From assembly GCF_001870435.1 (NCBI RefSeq), contig NZ_MDDR01000034.1:124001-188000 (forward strand): a DNA stretch of 64,000 nucleotides, in the 5' to 3' direction. The translations under genes and the position numbers were made by a program. This document shows positions 1 through 10,227 of the stretch, one piece after another. The notes under the pieces are model-generated. The model did no database searches. It had not been told where the DNA came from and saw nothing but the letters and a program-made list of their open reading frames with translations. Origin of the DNA: Pseudomonas costantinii. Lineage in GTDB: Bacteria > Pseudomonadota > Gammaproteobacteria > Pseudomonadales > Pseudomonadaceae. How positions within the stretch are numbered: position 1 is the first letter of the stretch; every line of letters begins with the position of its first letter.

Positions 1-2499
1 ACCCATGGCGTAGTCGGCCTGCACGTTGACTTCGTACGACAGCTCACCGGTAAACGAGATCCGGAATACCCGCGCCGGCACGCCGCCGACCAGGCCTTCT
101 TTCCAGGTCATGAACGGGAAGCCGTCCTTGTCCAGGTCGATGTCGGTGACCTCACTCAGCAGCTTGCGGCTGTTGGGGCCGGACAGGGTCATGGTCGCCC
201 AGTGGTCGGTGACCGAGGTGAAGTACACCTTAAGGTCTGGCCATTCGGTCTGTTGGTAGATTTCCAGCCACTGCAGCACACGGGCGGCGCCGCCAGTGGT
301 GGTGGTCATCAGGAAGTGGTTGTCGGCGATGCAGGCGGTCACGCCGTCGTCGAAGACCATGCCGTCTTCTTTGCACATCAGGCCGTAACGCGCCTTGCCC
401 ACGTCGAGCTTGGTCCAGGCGTTGCTGTAGATGCGGTTGAGGAACTCGCGCGCATCCGGGCCCTGAATGTCGATCTTGCCGAGGGTGGACGCATCCAACA
501 GGCCGACGCTGTCGCGCACGGCCAGGCATTCGCGTTTCACCGCCGCGTGCAGGTCTTCACCGTTGCGCGGGAAATACCATGGGCGCTTCCATTGGCCGAC
601 GTCTTCAAACTCGGCGCCGTTTTTCACGTGCCAGGCTTGCAGTGCGGTGTAGCGAACGGGTTCGAAGATGTGCCCACAGTGACGGCCCGCGACAGCGCCG
701 AAAGTCACCGGCGTGTAGTTGGGACGGAACATGGTGGTGCCCATCTGCGGGATGGTCACGTTCAGGGAGCGAGCGGCAATGGCCAGGCCGTTGACGTTAC
801 CCAGCTTGCCCTGGTCGGTACCGAAGCCCAGCGCGGTGTAGCGTTTGACGTGCTCGACCGACTCGAAACCTTCGCGGGTCGCCAGTTCGATGGCGGCGGC
901 AGTCACGTCGTTTTGCAGGTCGACAAATTGCTTCGGCGCCCGTGCAGTGGCTTTTTCGTGAGGCACCTGGAACAGCGCCAACGTCGGCTCTTCCAAACGG
1001 CTCAGGGCTTTGGGCAGTGTGCCTTCCACTGGCGCAAAACCGGCTTCGCTGGCTGCGCGCACGCCGCCTTCAAAACCGTCCGCCAGGGAATCGCCGAGGC
1101 CATAGACGCCGTTGATGCCGCCGACGCACACGCGTTTTTGCGGTGCTTCGCCCGGTACGAAACCGAGGATGTCTTCACGCCAGGTCGGCTTGCCGCCCAG
1201 GTGCGAGGCCAAGTGAACCACCGGGCTGTAGCCGCCGGAACTGGCGACCAGATCGCAATCCAGCCACTCGCCGGGGCTGGTGACTTTGTGGGCTTTGACG
1301 TCAATCGCCGCCACACGGGCGCCGGTCACGTGCTTGCTGCCACGGGCCTCGATCACGGCACTGCCGGTGAGGATACGGATGCCTTTGGCGCGAGCTTCTT
1401 CAACCAGAGCACCGCGTGGGTTGTGCCGTGCATCGGCCACGGCCACCACGTTGAGGCCTGCATCGAACCAGTCCAACGCGACGCGGTAGGCGTGGTCGTT
1501 GTTGGTCGACAGCACCAGTTTTTTACCCGGGGCCACGCCGTAGCGACGCACGTAAGTAGACACTGCACCGGCGAGCATGTTGCCCGGCACGTCGTTGTTG
1601 CCGTACACCAGCGGACGCTCGCATGCACCGGTCGCCAGCACCACGCGCTTGGCGCGCACACGATGAATACGCTGACGCACCACGCCAATCGGCGCACGGT
1701 CACCGAGGTGGTCGGTGAGGCGTTCGTGAATGGTCAGGAAGTTATGGTCGTGGTAGCCGTTGACGGTGGCGCGGGGCAGCAGCACCACGTCCGGCAGGGC
1801 TTTGAGTTCAGCAATCACACTGGCGACCCATTCGGTGGCCGGCTTGCCGTCGAGGCTTTCGCGGGAGTCCAGCAAGGACCCGCCGAACTCTTCCTGCTCG
1901 TCAGCGATGATCACCCGAGCGCCACTGCGCGCAGCCGCCAAGGCAGCCGACAGACCGGCTGGGCCTGCGCCAACAATCAGCACGTCACAATGACGGTTGA
2001 AGTTGTCGTAGGTGTCCGGGTCGTTCTCGGTCGGCGAGCGGCCAAGACCTGCGGCCTTACGAATGTACTTCTCGTACGTCATCCAGAACGATTGCGGGTA
2101 CATGAAGGTTTTGTAGTAGAAACCCGGCGGCATCAGCTTGCCGCCGACCTTGCCGAGAATGCCCATCACGTCATTGTTGACGTTCGGCCAGCCGTTGGTG
2201 CTGGTGGCGACCAGCCCTTGGTACAACGCCTGTTGCGTGGCGCGCACGTTAGGAATCTGGGTAGCTTCGGTAGCGCCGATCTGCAACACCGCGTTCGGCT
2301 CTTCCGCACCGGCGGCAAAGATGCCGCGCGGGCGCGAGTATTTGAAGCTGCGGCCGATGATGTCGACACCGTTGGCCAGCAGGGCTGCGGCCAGGGTGTC
2401 GCCTTCAAAGCCTTTGTAGCTCTGGCCGTTGAAGGTAAACGTCAGGACTTTATTACGGTCGATGCGGCCACCGTTGGACAGGCGATTGATCTGGCTCAT
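1..2499 (-). CDS. soxA: Sarcosine oxidase alpha subunit (3' end outside window)
   Basis: Large subunit of heterotetrameric sarcosine oxidase, which oxidatively demethylates sarcosine to glycine and passes the C1 unit to tetrahydrofolate. About 833 residues are visible of a family length near 1000. The N-terminus (MSQINRLSNGG) leads into a ferredoxin-like domain. A dinucleotide-binding motif (VLIVGAGPAGLSAA) lies near residue 175. The visible C-terminal part resembles the aminomethyltransferase (GcvT-like) folate domain. The ATG at 2499 overlaps the soxD stop codon (ATGA) and follows a GGAGAGAAGG ribosome site, so translation is probably coupled. It is the last visible gene of glyA-soxB-soxD-soxA; soxG would be expected beyond the left edge. 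Confidence 0.95.
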   Translation of the reverse strand, partial: MSQINRLSNGGRIDRNKVLTFTFNGQSYKGFEGDTLAAALLANGVDIIGRSFKYSRPRGIFAAGAEEPNAVLQIGATEATQIPNVRATQQALYQGLVATSTNGWPNVNNDVMGILGKVGGKLMPPGFYYKTFMYPQSFWMTYEKYIRKAAGLGRSPTENDPDTYDNFNRHCDVLIVGAGPAGLSAALAAARSGARVIIADEQEEFGGSLLDSRESLDGKPATEWVASVIAELKALPDVVLLPRATVNGYHDHNFLTIHERLTDHLGDRAPIGVVRQRIHRVRAKRVVLATGACERPLVYGNNDVPGNMLAGAVSTYVRRYGVAPGKKLVLSTNNDHAYRVALDWFDAGLNVVAVADARHNPRGALVEEARAKGIRILTGSAVIEARGSKHVTGARVAAIDVKAHKVTSPGEWLDCDLVASSGGYSPVVHLASHLGGKPTWREDILGFVPGEAPQKRVCVGGINGVYGLGDSLADGFEGGVRAASEAGFAPVEGTLPKALSRLEEPTLALFQVPHEKATARAPKQFVDLQNDVTAAAIELATREGFESVEHVKRYTALGFGTDQGKLGNVNGLAIAARSLNVTIPQMGTTMFRPNYTPVTFGAVAGRHCGHIFEPVRYTALQAWHVKNGAEFEDVGQWKRPWYFPRNGEDLHAAVKRECLAVRDSVGLLDASTLGKIDIQGPDAREFLNRIYSNAWTKLDVGKARYGLMCKEDGMVFDDGVTACIADNHFLMTTTTGGAARVLQWLEIYQQTEWPDLKVYFTSVTDHWATMTLSGPNSRKLLSEVTDIDLDKDGFPFMTWKEGLVGGVPARVFRISFTGELSYEVNVQADYAMG

Positions 2500-2798
2500 A
2501 CCTTCTCTCCAGAAGCCTTGGCGGTGAATTGCGGCTTGGTACCGATCTTGTAGGTTTCAAGAATTTCGTAGGTCAGGGTGTCGCGCGTCGCGTTGAAGTA
2601 CTGGCGGCAACCGGCGGCGTGAATCCACAGTTCGTGGTGCAGGCCACGCGGGTTATCGCGGAAGAACATGTAATCGCCCCACTCTTCATCGGTGCAGGCG
2701 TTCGGGTCCAGCGGGCGCGGGATGTGCGCTTGGCCGGACGCGTGGAATTCCTCTTCGGAGCGCAGTTCGCCACAGTGAGGACAGAAGATATGCAACAT
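2496..2798 (-). CDS. soxD: Sarcosine oxidase delta subunit
   Basis: Small zinc-binding subunit (100 residues, the normal size) of heterotetrameric sarcosine oxidase. Cys6 and Cys9 (FCPHCGE), His60 and Cys64 (WIHAAGCRQ) match the family's structural zinc site. The ELWIHAAGCRQYFNATRDT region is strongly conserved in the family. It sits between soxB (15-nt gap) and soxA (4-nt overlap), so it belongs to one transcript with them. It is structural and is not expected to be catalytic on its own. Confidence 0.95.
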   Translation of the reverse strand: MLHIFCPHCGELRSEEEFHASGQAHIPRPLDPNACTDEEWGDYMFFRDNPRGLHHELWIHAAGCRQYFNATRDTLTYEILETYKIGTKPQFTAKASGEKV

Positions 2799-2813
2799 AG
2801 GGAATTTCTCCTG

Positions 2814-4064
2814 TTAGTGGGCGACGGCCGCAGCGCCGTGTTCGTCGATCAACGCACCGTTGTGGAAACGGTCGATGGAGAAAGGTGCCGCCAACGGGTG
2901 CATTTCACCCTTGGCGAGGCTGGCGGCAAACACGTTGCCTGAGCCCGGGGTAGCCTTGAAGCCACCGGTGCCCCAACCGCAGTTGAAGAACATGTTCGGC
3001 ACCGGGGTCTTGGAGATGATCGGGCAGGCATCCGGCGTGGTGTCGACGATGCCGCCCCACTGACGGTTCATGCGCACACGCGACAGCACCGGGAACATCT
3101 CGACGATGGCCTGGATGGTGTGTTCGATCACCGGGTACGAGCCGCGCTGGCCGTAGCCGTTGTAGCCGTCGATACCGGCGCCGATCACCAGGTCGCCCTT
3201 GTCGGACTGGCTGATGTAACCGTGCACGGCGTTAGACATGATCACGCTGTCGATAATCGGCTTGATCGGCTCCGACACCAGCGCTTGCAGCGGGTGGGAT
3301 TCGATCGGCAGGCGGAAGCCCGCGAGCGAGGCCATGTGCCCGGAGTTACCGGCGGTCACCACGCCGACGCGCTTGGCGCCGATAAAGCCTTTGTTGGTTT
3401 CGACGCCGATGCACACACCGTTTTCCTTGCGGAAGCCGATCACTTCGGTCTGCTGGATCAAGTCCACGCCGAGTGCGTCGGCGGCGCGGGCAAAGCCCCA
3501 GGCCACGGCATCGTGACGGGCCACGCCGCCGCGACGTTGCACGGTGGCGCCGAGCACCGGGTAGCGGGTGTTTTTCGAGCAGTCGAGGTACGGGATCTCG
3601 TCAGCCACTTGTTTGGCGTTGAGCAGTTCGCCGTCCACGCCGTTGAGGCGGTTGGCGCTGACACGGCGCTCGGAATCACGGATGTCTTGCAGGGTGTGGC
3701 ACAGGTTGTACACACCGCGCTGGGAGAACATCACGTTGTAGTTCAGGTCCTGGGACAGGCCTTCCCACAGTTTCATCGCGTGTTCGTACAGGTGCGCCGA
3801 CTCGTCCCACAGGTAGTTGGAGCGCACGATGGTGGTGTTGCGCGCGGTGTTACCGCCGCCCAGCCAGCCTTTCTCGACCACAGCCACATTGGTGATGCCA
3901 TGTTCTTTAGCCAGGTAGTAGGCGGTCGCCAGACCATGCCCGCCGCCGCCGACGATGACCACGTCGTAGACCTTTTTAGGGGTCGGCGTGCGCCACATCT
4001 TCTGCCAGTTTTCGTGGTGGCTGAGTGAGTGCTTGAAGAGGCCGAAGCCCGAGTAGCGTTGCAT
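2814..4064 (-). CDS. soxB: Sarcosine oxidase beta subunit
   Basis: Flavin-binding catalytic subunit that oxidises sarcosine. The start ATG at 4064 ([13 protein letters not shown]) gives 416 residues, the usual length. An ATG at 4070 is only 2 nt from the GGAG ribosome site, whereas 4064 is 8 nt away. The FAD fold motif [18 protein letters not shown] lies near residues 35-52. A histidine in [12 protein letters not shown] (about residue 184) is the likely covalent FMN attachment residue by family analogy. The C-terminus has the typical [16 protein letters not shown] segment. It lies 22 nt downstream of glyA and 15 nt upstream of soxD. Confidence 0.95.
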   Translation of the reverse strand: MQRYSGFGLFKHSLSHHENWQKMWRTPTPKKVYDVVIVGGGGHGLATAYYLAKEHGITNVAVVEKGWLGGGNTARNTTIVRSNYLWDESAHLYEHAMKLWEGLSQDLNYNVMFSQRGVYNLCHTLQDIRDSERRVSANRLNGVDGELLNAKQVADEIPYLDCSKNTRYPVLGATVQRRGGVARHDAVAWGFARAADALGVDLIQQTEVIGFRKENGVCIGVETNKGFIGAKRVGVVTAGNSGHMASLAGFRLPIESHPLQALVSEPIKPIIDSVIMSNAVHGYISQSDKGDLVIGAGIDGYNGYGQRGSYPVIEHTIQAIVEMFPVLSRVRMNRQWGGIVDTTPDACPIISKTPVPNMFFNCGWGTGGFKATPGSGNVFAASLAKGEMHPLAAPFSIDRFHNGALIDEHGAAAVAH

Positions 4065-4086
4065 AGTCATTACTCCAAAACCGCGC

Positions 4087-5340
<1,254 letters not shown>

Positions 5341-5444
5341 CGCGTCTCTCCCAGCCTTTCGTATTGTTAAGGCCCGTGCAGGGCCCTTTGATGCGATGGT
5401 AGGGCTGGCGCAGAGAGGTCAAATGCCTACGGACGCCACGCAAA

Positions 5445-5459
5445 GGTGCGTTTACGACA
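5445..5459 (-). promoter_or_regulatory. Candidate GbdR-type site upstream of glyA-sox
   Basis: On the minus strand the sequence reads TGTCGTAAACGCACC, preceded by GCCA. It matches the gbcA upstream site (GCCATGTCGCTAATGGAC) at 13 of 18 positions and a site upstream of the dgc operon at 20336-20350. Position and orientation suit an activator of glyA-soxBDA. The assignment to GbdR is inference from pathway context. Confidence 0.45.
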
Positions 5460-5499
5460 TGGCGCGAACAACACCGAAACAAATGTGGGAGTGGGCCTC

Positions 5500-5586
5500 T
5501 GTAGGAGCCGGCTTGCCGGCGATGACATCACTGCGGTTCTGTTGGTAGACCGAGGTGCCTGGATCGCCGGCAAGCCAGCGCCTACA
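5500..5586. repeat. REP doublet, family 3 (TGTAGGAGCCGGCTTGCCGGCG type)
   Basis: Two inverted arms, TGTAGGAGCCGGCTTGCCGG and its counterpart ending CGCCTACA, flank about 35 nt. This is a typical Pseudomonas REPIN in the gap between the traX-like gene and glyA. The rest of the 5341-5590 gap holds the glyA promoter region. Confidence 0.8.
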
Positions 5587-5590
5587 AGGG

Positions 5591-6319
5591 TTAGGTGGCG
5601 ATCTGGCGGATGAGTAGCAGCAGCAGGAAATGCAGGGGGTAGAGGGCGTAGGCCCAGCGGCGCATAGCCGGGGGTGAGGCGGTTTTGGCGTGTCGCAACA
5701 GGACCAATCCCGCCAATGGCGCGATCAGACATGTTGCCAGTCCCAATAGCGCCACGGGCGTGCCGCTATCGAGCAAAATCTGCCATTGGTTGGCCGCTAA
5801 ACAGACCACCCCCGGCAACACGCTGAAATACCAAGGACGACGAAATACCAACAACATCGCCAGCGGCAATAACACACCGAAAAAACCGAACATCAGCTGC
5901 GCGGAAAACACAGCGGCTATTGTGAGCGCGATCAGCGCCAATCCTCGATCAAAAATCGCCTTCTGCTGCCATCCTCTGGCAACCAGCAAGCCCAGCGCCA
6001 AGGTCGGCAGCACGTTCAACGTATCGGCATCGTCGATAAACAGTCGGTAGGGCACTTCGCTGATCACGCTGAACAACAGCAGCCAACCCAAATAACGCCA
6101 TTGGCCCGTCACCGGTGCGTGTCGGGCCCGGTGCAAATTGGCCGCAATCGCCAGGCAAAACCACGGGAACGCCAAGCGTCCCGGCACATACAGGCCATCC
6201 AGGCTCAAACCGACATACCGCAGGTGATCCAGCACCATACTCAATAGCGCCAGCCACTTGAGCAAATCCAAAGCGCCGTCGCGGACGCGCCCGACAGGAA
6301 TCGTTTCAGTACCGTGCAT
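5591..6319 (-). CDS. TraX family membrane protein
   Basis: Integral membrane protein of about 242 residues, rich in hydrophobic segments (roughly seven or more predicted helices). The opening RDGALDLLKWLALLSMVLDHLRY matches the TraX family, named after the F-pilin acetylation protein; chromosomal members have no settled role. The ATG at 6319 (MHGTETIPVGR) is preferred because a GGGGA lies just upstream; an ATG at 6340 would add seven residues. It is divergent from ltaE, with 90 nt between the start codons. No neighbour suggests conjugation. Confidence 0.8.
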   Translation of the reverse strand: MHGTETIPVGRVRDGALDLLKWLALLSMVLDHLRYVGLSLDGLYVPGRLAFPWFCLAIAANLHRARHAPVTGQWRYLGWLLLFSVISEVPYRLFIDDADTLNVLPTLALGLLVARGWQQKAIFDRGLALIALTIAAVFSAQLMFGFFGVLLPLAMLLVFRRPWYFSVLPGVVCLAANQWQILLDSGTPVALLGLATCLIAPLAGLVLLRHAKTASPPAMRRWAYALYPLHFLLLLLIRQIAT

Positions 6320-6409
6320 AATTCCCCAGTGACTTTGCATTTACAGTGCGTGCGCACCCCAGACAATCTTGGTTACAGTGCGCACCAACATCGACCACAG
6401 GAATGGGCC

Positions 6410-7450
6410 ATGACCGACAAGAGCCAACAATTCGCCAGCGACAACTATTCCGGTATCTGCCCGGAAGCCTGGGCCGCCATGGAACAAGCCAACCATGGCC
6501 ATCAACGCGCCTACGGCGATGATGAGTGGACCCACCGCGCCTCCGACGGTTTCCGTAACTTGTTCGAAACCGACTGCGAAGTGTTCTTCGCCTTCAACGG
6601 TACCGCGGCCAACTCCCTGGCACTGTCTTCGCTGTGCCAGAGCTACCATAGCGTGATTTGCTCGGAAACCGCCCACGTCGAAACCGACGAATGCGGCGCG
6701 CCGGAGTTTTTCTCCAACGGCTCCAAGCTGCTCACCGCGCGCACCGAAAACGGCAAGCTGACCCCGGAATCGATCCGCGAGATCGCGCTCAAGCGCCAAG
6801 ACATTCACTACCCGAAACCGCGCGTGGTCACCCTGACCCAAGCCACGGAAGTCGGCAGCGTGTATACCCCGGATGAAATCCGCGCCATCAGCGTCACCTG
6901 CAAGGAACTGGGCCTGAACCTGCACATGGACGGCGCGCGCTTTTCCAATGCCTGCGCGTTCCTCGGCTGCTCGCCTGCGGACCTGACCTGGAAAGCCGGT
7001 GTGGACGTACTGTGTTTTGGCGGCACCAAAAACGGCATGGCCGTAGGAGAGGCAATCCTGTTCTTCAACCACAAGCTGGCTGAAGACTTTGACTATCGCT
7101 GCAAACAGGCGGGCCAGTTGGCGTCGAAAATGCGCTTCCTCTCCGCCCCCTGGGTAGGTCTGCTGGAAAACGACGCCTGGCTCAAACACGCACGCCACGC
7201 CAACAGCTGCGCGCAACTGCTGAGCAGTTTGGTAGCGGATATTCCGGGGGTGGAATTGATGTTCCCGGTGCAGGCCAACGGCGTGTTCCTGCAACTCTCG
7301 GAATCGGCCATCGCCGCGTTGACGGCCAAGGGCTGGCGCTTCTACACCTTCATCGGCAAAGGCGGCGCGCGGTTTATGTGTGCGTGGGATACCGATGAAG
7401 AGCGTGTAAGAGAATTGGCGGCAGATATTCGGGAAGTGATGGGCGCTTAA
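6410..7450 (+). CDS. ltaE: Low-specificity L-threonine aldolase
   Basis: PLP enzyme that cleaves L-threonine or allo-threonine to glycine and acetaldehyde. It has 346 residues. The PLP lysine is about Lys207 in CFGGTKNGM, and substrate/PLP residues lie in the HMDGARFSNA segment. The ATG at 6410 follows CACAGGAATGGGCC. Earlier in-frame starts would add a 32-residue non-conserved leader. It lies beside glyA in a glycine-producing pathway, which fits a role in balancing glycine. Confidence 0.95.
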   Translation: MTDKSQQFASDNYSGICPEAWAAMEQANHGHQRAYGDDEWTHRASDGFRNLFETDCEVFFAFNGTAANSLALSSLCQSYHSVICSETAHVETDECGAPEFFSNGSKLLTARTENGKLTPESIREIALKRQDIHYPKPRVVTLTQATEVGSVYTPDEIRAISVTCKELGLNLHMDGARFSNACAFLGCSPADLTWKAGVDVLCFGGTKNGMAVGEAILFFNHKLAEDFDYRCKQAGQLASKMRFLSAPWVGLLENDAWLKHARHANSCAQLLSSLVADIPGVELMFPVQANGVFLQLSESAIAALTAKGWRFYTFIGKGGARFMCAWDTDEERVRELAADIREVMGA

Positions 7451-7538
7451 GCGTGACGAATAATGGCGGATTGCCGAGACTGTTATTGGGTGTTTCCGAC
7501 AGCCTATAGCTTCATTTTCATCGACTAGCCTCTTGGAA

Positions 7539-7577
7539 CCCGAAAGGAAAAGGCCGCTGCAGAGGCCTCCTTTCGGG
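7539..7577. terminator. Long hairpin after ltaE
   Basis: The arms CCCGAAAGGA and TCCTTTCGGG pair perfectly. The stem continues as GGCC/GGCC after a three-A bulge and closes on an 8-nt loop. It lies 88 nt after the ltaE stop and has no U-run. It could end the ltaE transcript or structure the leader of the small ORF at 7635. Confidence 0.5.
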
Positions 7578-7588
7578 AACAACTGCCT

Positions 7589-7602
7589 GCCGAATATTCG
7601 GC
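7589..7602. promoter_or_regulatory. Perfect 14-bp palindrome GCCGAATATTCGGC
   Basis: A perfect dyad centred on AATATT, 33 nt upstream of the ATG at 7635 and 11 nt after the preceding hairpin. It could be an operator or a second RNA hairpin. Function unknown. Confidence 0.4.
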
Positions 7603-7634
7603 CGGAAACGGAAATCCAGCAGAGGGCTACACCC

Positions 7635-7835
7635 ATGGAATACTTGAGCAACGGCAACAGCCTGCGAAGCGGCGGCATTGACAGCACCACCGTCATCGAC
7701 TGGGATGAGTTCAGGAAGTACGCAAAAATCGGCGACACCATCCAAGAGCCATCAAGGACGCTGAAGATCTACGATAAAGTCTATGAATTGACAACATCAG
7801 GCCAGCACTTCGTCGTTCACATCTACGCCCAATAA
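7635..7835 (+). CDS. Small hypothetical protein (66 aa)
   Basis: Short ORF (MEYLSNGNSLRSGGIDSTT...) with a hydrophilic, acidic middle (VIDWDEFRKYAKIGD) and a beta-rich C-terminal half (TLKIYDKVYELTTSGQHFVVHIYAQ). It has no signal peptide or membrane segment. A weak AGAGGG lies 11 nt before the ATG. I do not recognise the family. Ordinary codon use, no antisense real gene and a structured leader argue that it is real. It sits between ltaE and the REP-associated transposase, so it may be accessory. Confidence 0.55.
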   Translation: MEYLSNGNSLRSGGIDSTTVIDWDEFRKYAKIGDTIQEPSRTLKIYDKVYELTTSGQHFVVHIYAQ

Positions 7836-7845
7836 CCCTTCATCC

Positions 7846-7895
7846 GATCATTCCCACGCTCTGCGTGGGAATGCCTCCTCGGACGCTCCGCGTCC
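7846..7895. repeat. Half REPIN upstream of RAYT (family 1)
   Basis: It contains the family 1 palindromes CCACGCTCTGCGTGG and GGACGCTCCGCGTCC but lacks the inverted second half. It ends about 30 nt before the RAYT start codon. Confidence 0.8.
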
Positions 7896-7924
7896 AAGCC
7901 GCACCCCGATTCAAGGATGAACAC

Positions 7925-8458
7925 GTGGGCAGAAGCCGCTACACCATCACCGAGCCCGAAAAGCCGCACTTCCTGACTTGCACTGTCATGGAGTGGCTAC
8001 CGTTATTTACCCGCGACTACATCGTTGGTCATCTTTTAGAGTGCTGGCGCTATCAGCAACGCCACGAAGCGCTGAGTCTCTACGGCTATGTCGTCCTGGA
8101 AAACCACTTGCACTTCGTCGCCCAGGCGCCAGATCTGGGCAAATGCGTTAGCCAATTCAAATCCTTCACTGCCCGCACGATTATCGATGACTTGCAGAGC
8201 AAAGCTGCGGAGCGGGTGTTGCAACGCCTGCGTTTCAGCAAACGCGCACACAAGTCGGATCGGGTGTACCAACTTTGGCAAGAGGGTTCACATGCCGAGT
8301 TGGTATACAGCGAGGCAGTGATGCGCCAGAAACTCGATTACATCCACCACAACCCGGTGAAACGGGGTTACGTGGATCTAGCCGAACACTGGCGTTACTC
8401 AAGCGCTCGCAACTATGCAGGAATGGATGGACTCATCGAAATACAGCGCTGGTCCTAA
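7925..8458 (+). CDS. REP-associated tyrosine transposase (RAYT, Y1/HUH type)
   Basis: Single-strand DNA transposase-like protein of about 177 residues from a GTG at 7925, preceded by AAGGA. An ATG-initiated extension would be translated through the REP sequence and is unlikely. The HUH-type motif His61-x-His63 (ENHLHFVAQ) is intact. The conserved KLDYIHHNPVKRGYV block near residues 137-151 contains the probable nucleophile Tyr139. Family knowledge: RAYTs bind and cleave REP hairpins and are single-copy, domesticated elements that sustain REPIN populations. It is flanked by a half REPIN upstream and four tandem REPINs downstream, the expected cognate arrangement. Confidence 0.92.
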   Translation: MGRSRYTITEPEKPHFLTCTVMEWLPLFTRDYIVGHLLECWRYQQRHEALSLYGYVVLENHLHFVAQAPDLGKCVSQFKSFTARTIIDDLQSKAAERVLQRLRFSKRAHKSDRVYQLWQEGSHAELVYSEAVMRQKLDYIHHNPVKRGYVDLAEHWRYSSARNYAGMDGLIEIQRWS

Positions 8459-8459
8459 A

Positions 8460-9041
8460 GATCGTTCCCACGCTCTGCGTGGGAATGCAGCCCGTGAAGC
8501 TCCGACTCACAACATGCGCAAGGCATAAGTCGTGCGTGAAAGCGGGACGCGGAGCGTCCCAGGAGGCATTCCCACGCGGAGCGTGGGAACGAGCAATCCA
8601 CCTACCCGATCGTTCCCACGCTCTGCGTGGGAATGCAGCCCGTGACGCTCCGCGTCACAACATACGCAAGGCATAAGTCGTGCGTGAAAGCGGGACGCGG
8701 AGCGTCCCAGGAGGCATTCCCACGCGGAGCGTGGGAACGAGCGAGGCACCGCAAACCTTATCGTTCCCACGCTCTGCGTGGGCATGCAGCCCGTGACGCT
8801 CTGCGTCACAACATACGCAAGGCACAAGTCGTGCGTGAAAGCGGGACGCGGAGCGTCCCAGGAGGCATTCCCACGCGGAGCGTGGGGACGAGCAATCCAC
8901 CTACCCGATCGTTCCCACGCTCTGCGTGGGCATGCAGCCCGTGACGCTCTGCGTCACAACATACGCAAGGCACAAGTCGTGCGTGAAAGCGGGACGCGGA
9001 GCGTCCCAGGAGGCATTCCCACGCGGTGCGTGGGAACGATC
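8460..9041. repeat. Four tandem REPIN units (family 1)
   Basis: Units begin at 8461, 8609, 8760 and 8908 (periods 148, 151 and 148 bp). Each contains, in order, CCACGCTCTGCGTGG, a GTGACGCTCCGCGTCAC-type palindrome, a spacer with AGTCGTGCGTGAAAGCGGGA, GGACGCGGAGCGTCC, and ATTCCCACGCGGAGCGTGG. The units are nearly identical. The first carries a damaged second palindrome (GTGAAGCTCCGACTCAC). This fills the 600-bp gap between RAYT and gbcB; no gene is seen in it. Confidence 0.95.
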
Positions 9042-9059
9042 GGTCATCGGGTGAGAAGG

Positions 9060-10160
9060 TTAGAATTCGATGCGCACGTCACCCTTGGGCACGCTGCAGC
9101 ACGACAGGATGTAACCCTCGGCTTCATCTTCCTCGGTAATCCCGCCGTTGTGATCCATCACAACCTCGCCACCCAGCTTCATCACCTTGCACGTCCCGCA
9201 AATGCCCATGCCGCAGGCTTTCGGGATCAACAAGCCAAGCTTGGCCGCCGCTGCGTGCACGGTTTCGCCCGGCGCCACACGAATGCTTTTGCCCGACGCA
9301 ATAAACTCCACCTGGTGCAGATCCGCCAGGTCGACTTCCGGCGCGTCGGCAGCTTGTTCGGCTTGCTCCACCGCATCGGCACGCGCTTCCGGCGGCGTAG
9401 CGCCAAAGGATTCCTCGTGATACCGCGCCATGTCGAAACCGGCCGCTTCCAGCAAGCGCTTCACCGCGCTCATATACGGCGTAGGACCGCAGCAGAACAC
9501 CTCGCGCTCGAGGAAGTCCGGCACCATCAATTCCAGCATTTTGTGGTTCAGGTAGCCGCGATACCCCGCCCAAGGCTCGCCCAGACCGTGCTTCTCGCAA
9601 ATCAGGTGCAGGCTGAAGTTGTCGATCCGCGACGCCATATGCTCCAGTTCGCGGTGATAGATGATGTCTTTCGGCGAACGGGCGCTGTGGATAAAAGTCA
9701 TGTCGACATTGGCGTTGGTGTCATAGAACCAACGCGCCATGGACATCACCGGCGTGATCCCCACGCCGCCGCTGAGGTACAGCACTTTCGGGCTAGGGAA
9801 GTCGATGGCATTAAACAGCCCGACCGGCCCGTGCACCGCCAGCTCCTGCCCCTCGTGCAGCGTGTCGTGCAGCCAATTGGAAACCTTGCCACCCGGTACG
9901 CGCTTGATGGTCACCGAGAAGCTGTAAGGCACCGACGGCGAGCTGGAAATGGTGTAAGACCGCATGATCGGCTGGCCTTCGATTTCCAGCTCCAGGGTGA
10001 CGAACTGCCCAGGCTTGAAAAAGAACATGATCGGCTGGTCGGCCATGAAGCAGAAGGTGCGCACGTCCCAGGTTTCCTGGATGACTTTGACGCAACGGAC
10101 GATGTGCCGACCATTGGCCCAGGTCTGGGTGGTTACCGGGTTCAGGAAATTGTTGGACAT
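9060..10160 (-). CDS. gbcB: Glycine betaine demethylase, reductase subunit
   Basis: Ferredoxin reductase component that feeds electrons from NAD(P)H to the GbcA oxygenase. It has 366 residues from the ATG at 10160 (MSNNFLNPVTTQTW), preceded by CGGAGAACAAGC. The FAD motif RSYTISSSP lies near residue 70, the NAD domain motifs GGVGITPVMSM and FCCGPTPYM follow, and a C-terminal plant-type 2Fe-2S ferredoxin has CGMGICGTC plus a downstream CC. It is transcribed divergently from gbcA across 284 bp that hold two candidate activator sites. Confidence 0.95.
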   Translation of the reverse strand: MSNNFLNPVTTQTWANGRHIVRCVKVIQETWDVRTFCFMADQPIMFFFKPGQFVTLELEIEGQPIMRSYTISSSPSVPYSFSVTIKRVPGGKVSNWLHDTLHEGQELAVHGPVGLFNAIDFPSPKVLYLSGGVGITPVMSMARWFYDTNANVDMTFIHSARSPKDIIYHRELEHMASRIDNFSLHLICEKHGLGEPWAGYRGYLNHKMLELMVPDFLEREVFCCGPTPYMSAVKRLLEAAGFDMARYHEESFGATPPEARADAVEQAEQAADAPEVDLADLHQVEFIASGKSIRVAPGETVHAAAAKLGLLIPKACGMGICGTCKVMKLGGEVVMDHNGGITEEDEAEGYILSCCSVPKGDVRIEF

Positions 10161-10227
10161 GCTTGTTCTCCGTAGCCGTAGGTCGGCCTTATGGTGGCGA
10201 TTCTGCGTAACGCGAGAACCGCCCATT

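Noticed and set aside
202-2553. 783-codon open frame opposite soxA, and similar long frames at 17086-19197, 23637-25586, 35656-37812 and 38687-40261
   Set aside because: They lie antisense to well-identified genes, have biased His/Ala/Gly/Gln/Val-rich composition and no recognisable domain; they are GC-rich shadow frames.
8507-8944. Several ~80-105-codon frames in the REPIN array
   Set aside because: They are translations of REP sequence (ERGND/NPTRSVG-type peptides) repeated in every unit.
8460-9041. Regular repeats that might suggest a CRISPR array
   Set aside because: The period is about 150 bp, spacers are near-identical, repeats are palindromic REPs and there are no cas genes.
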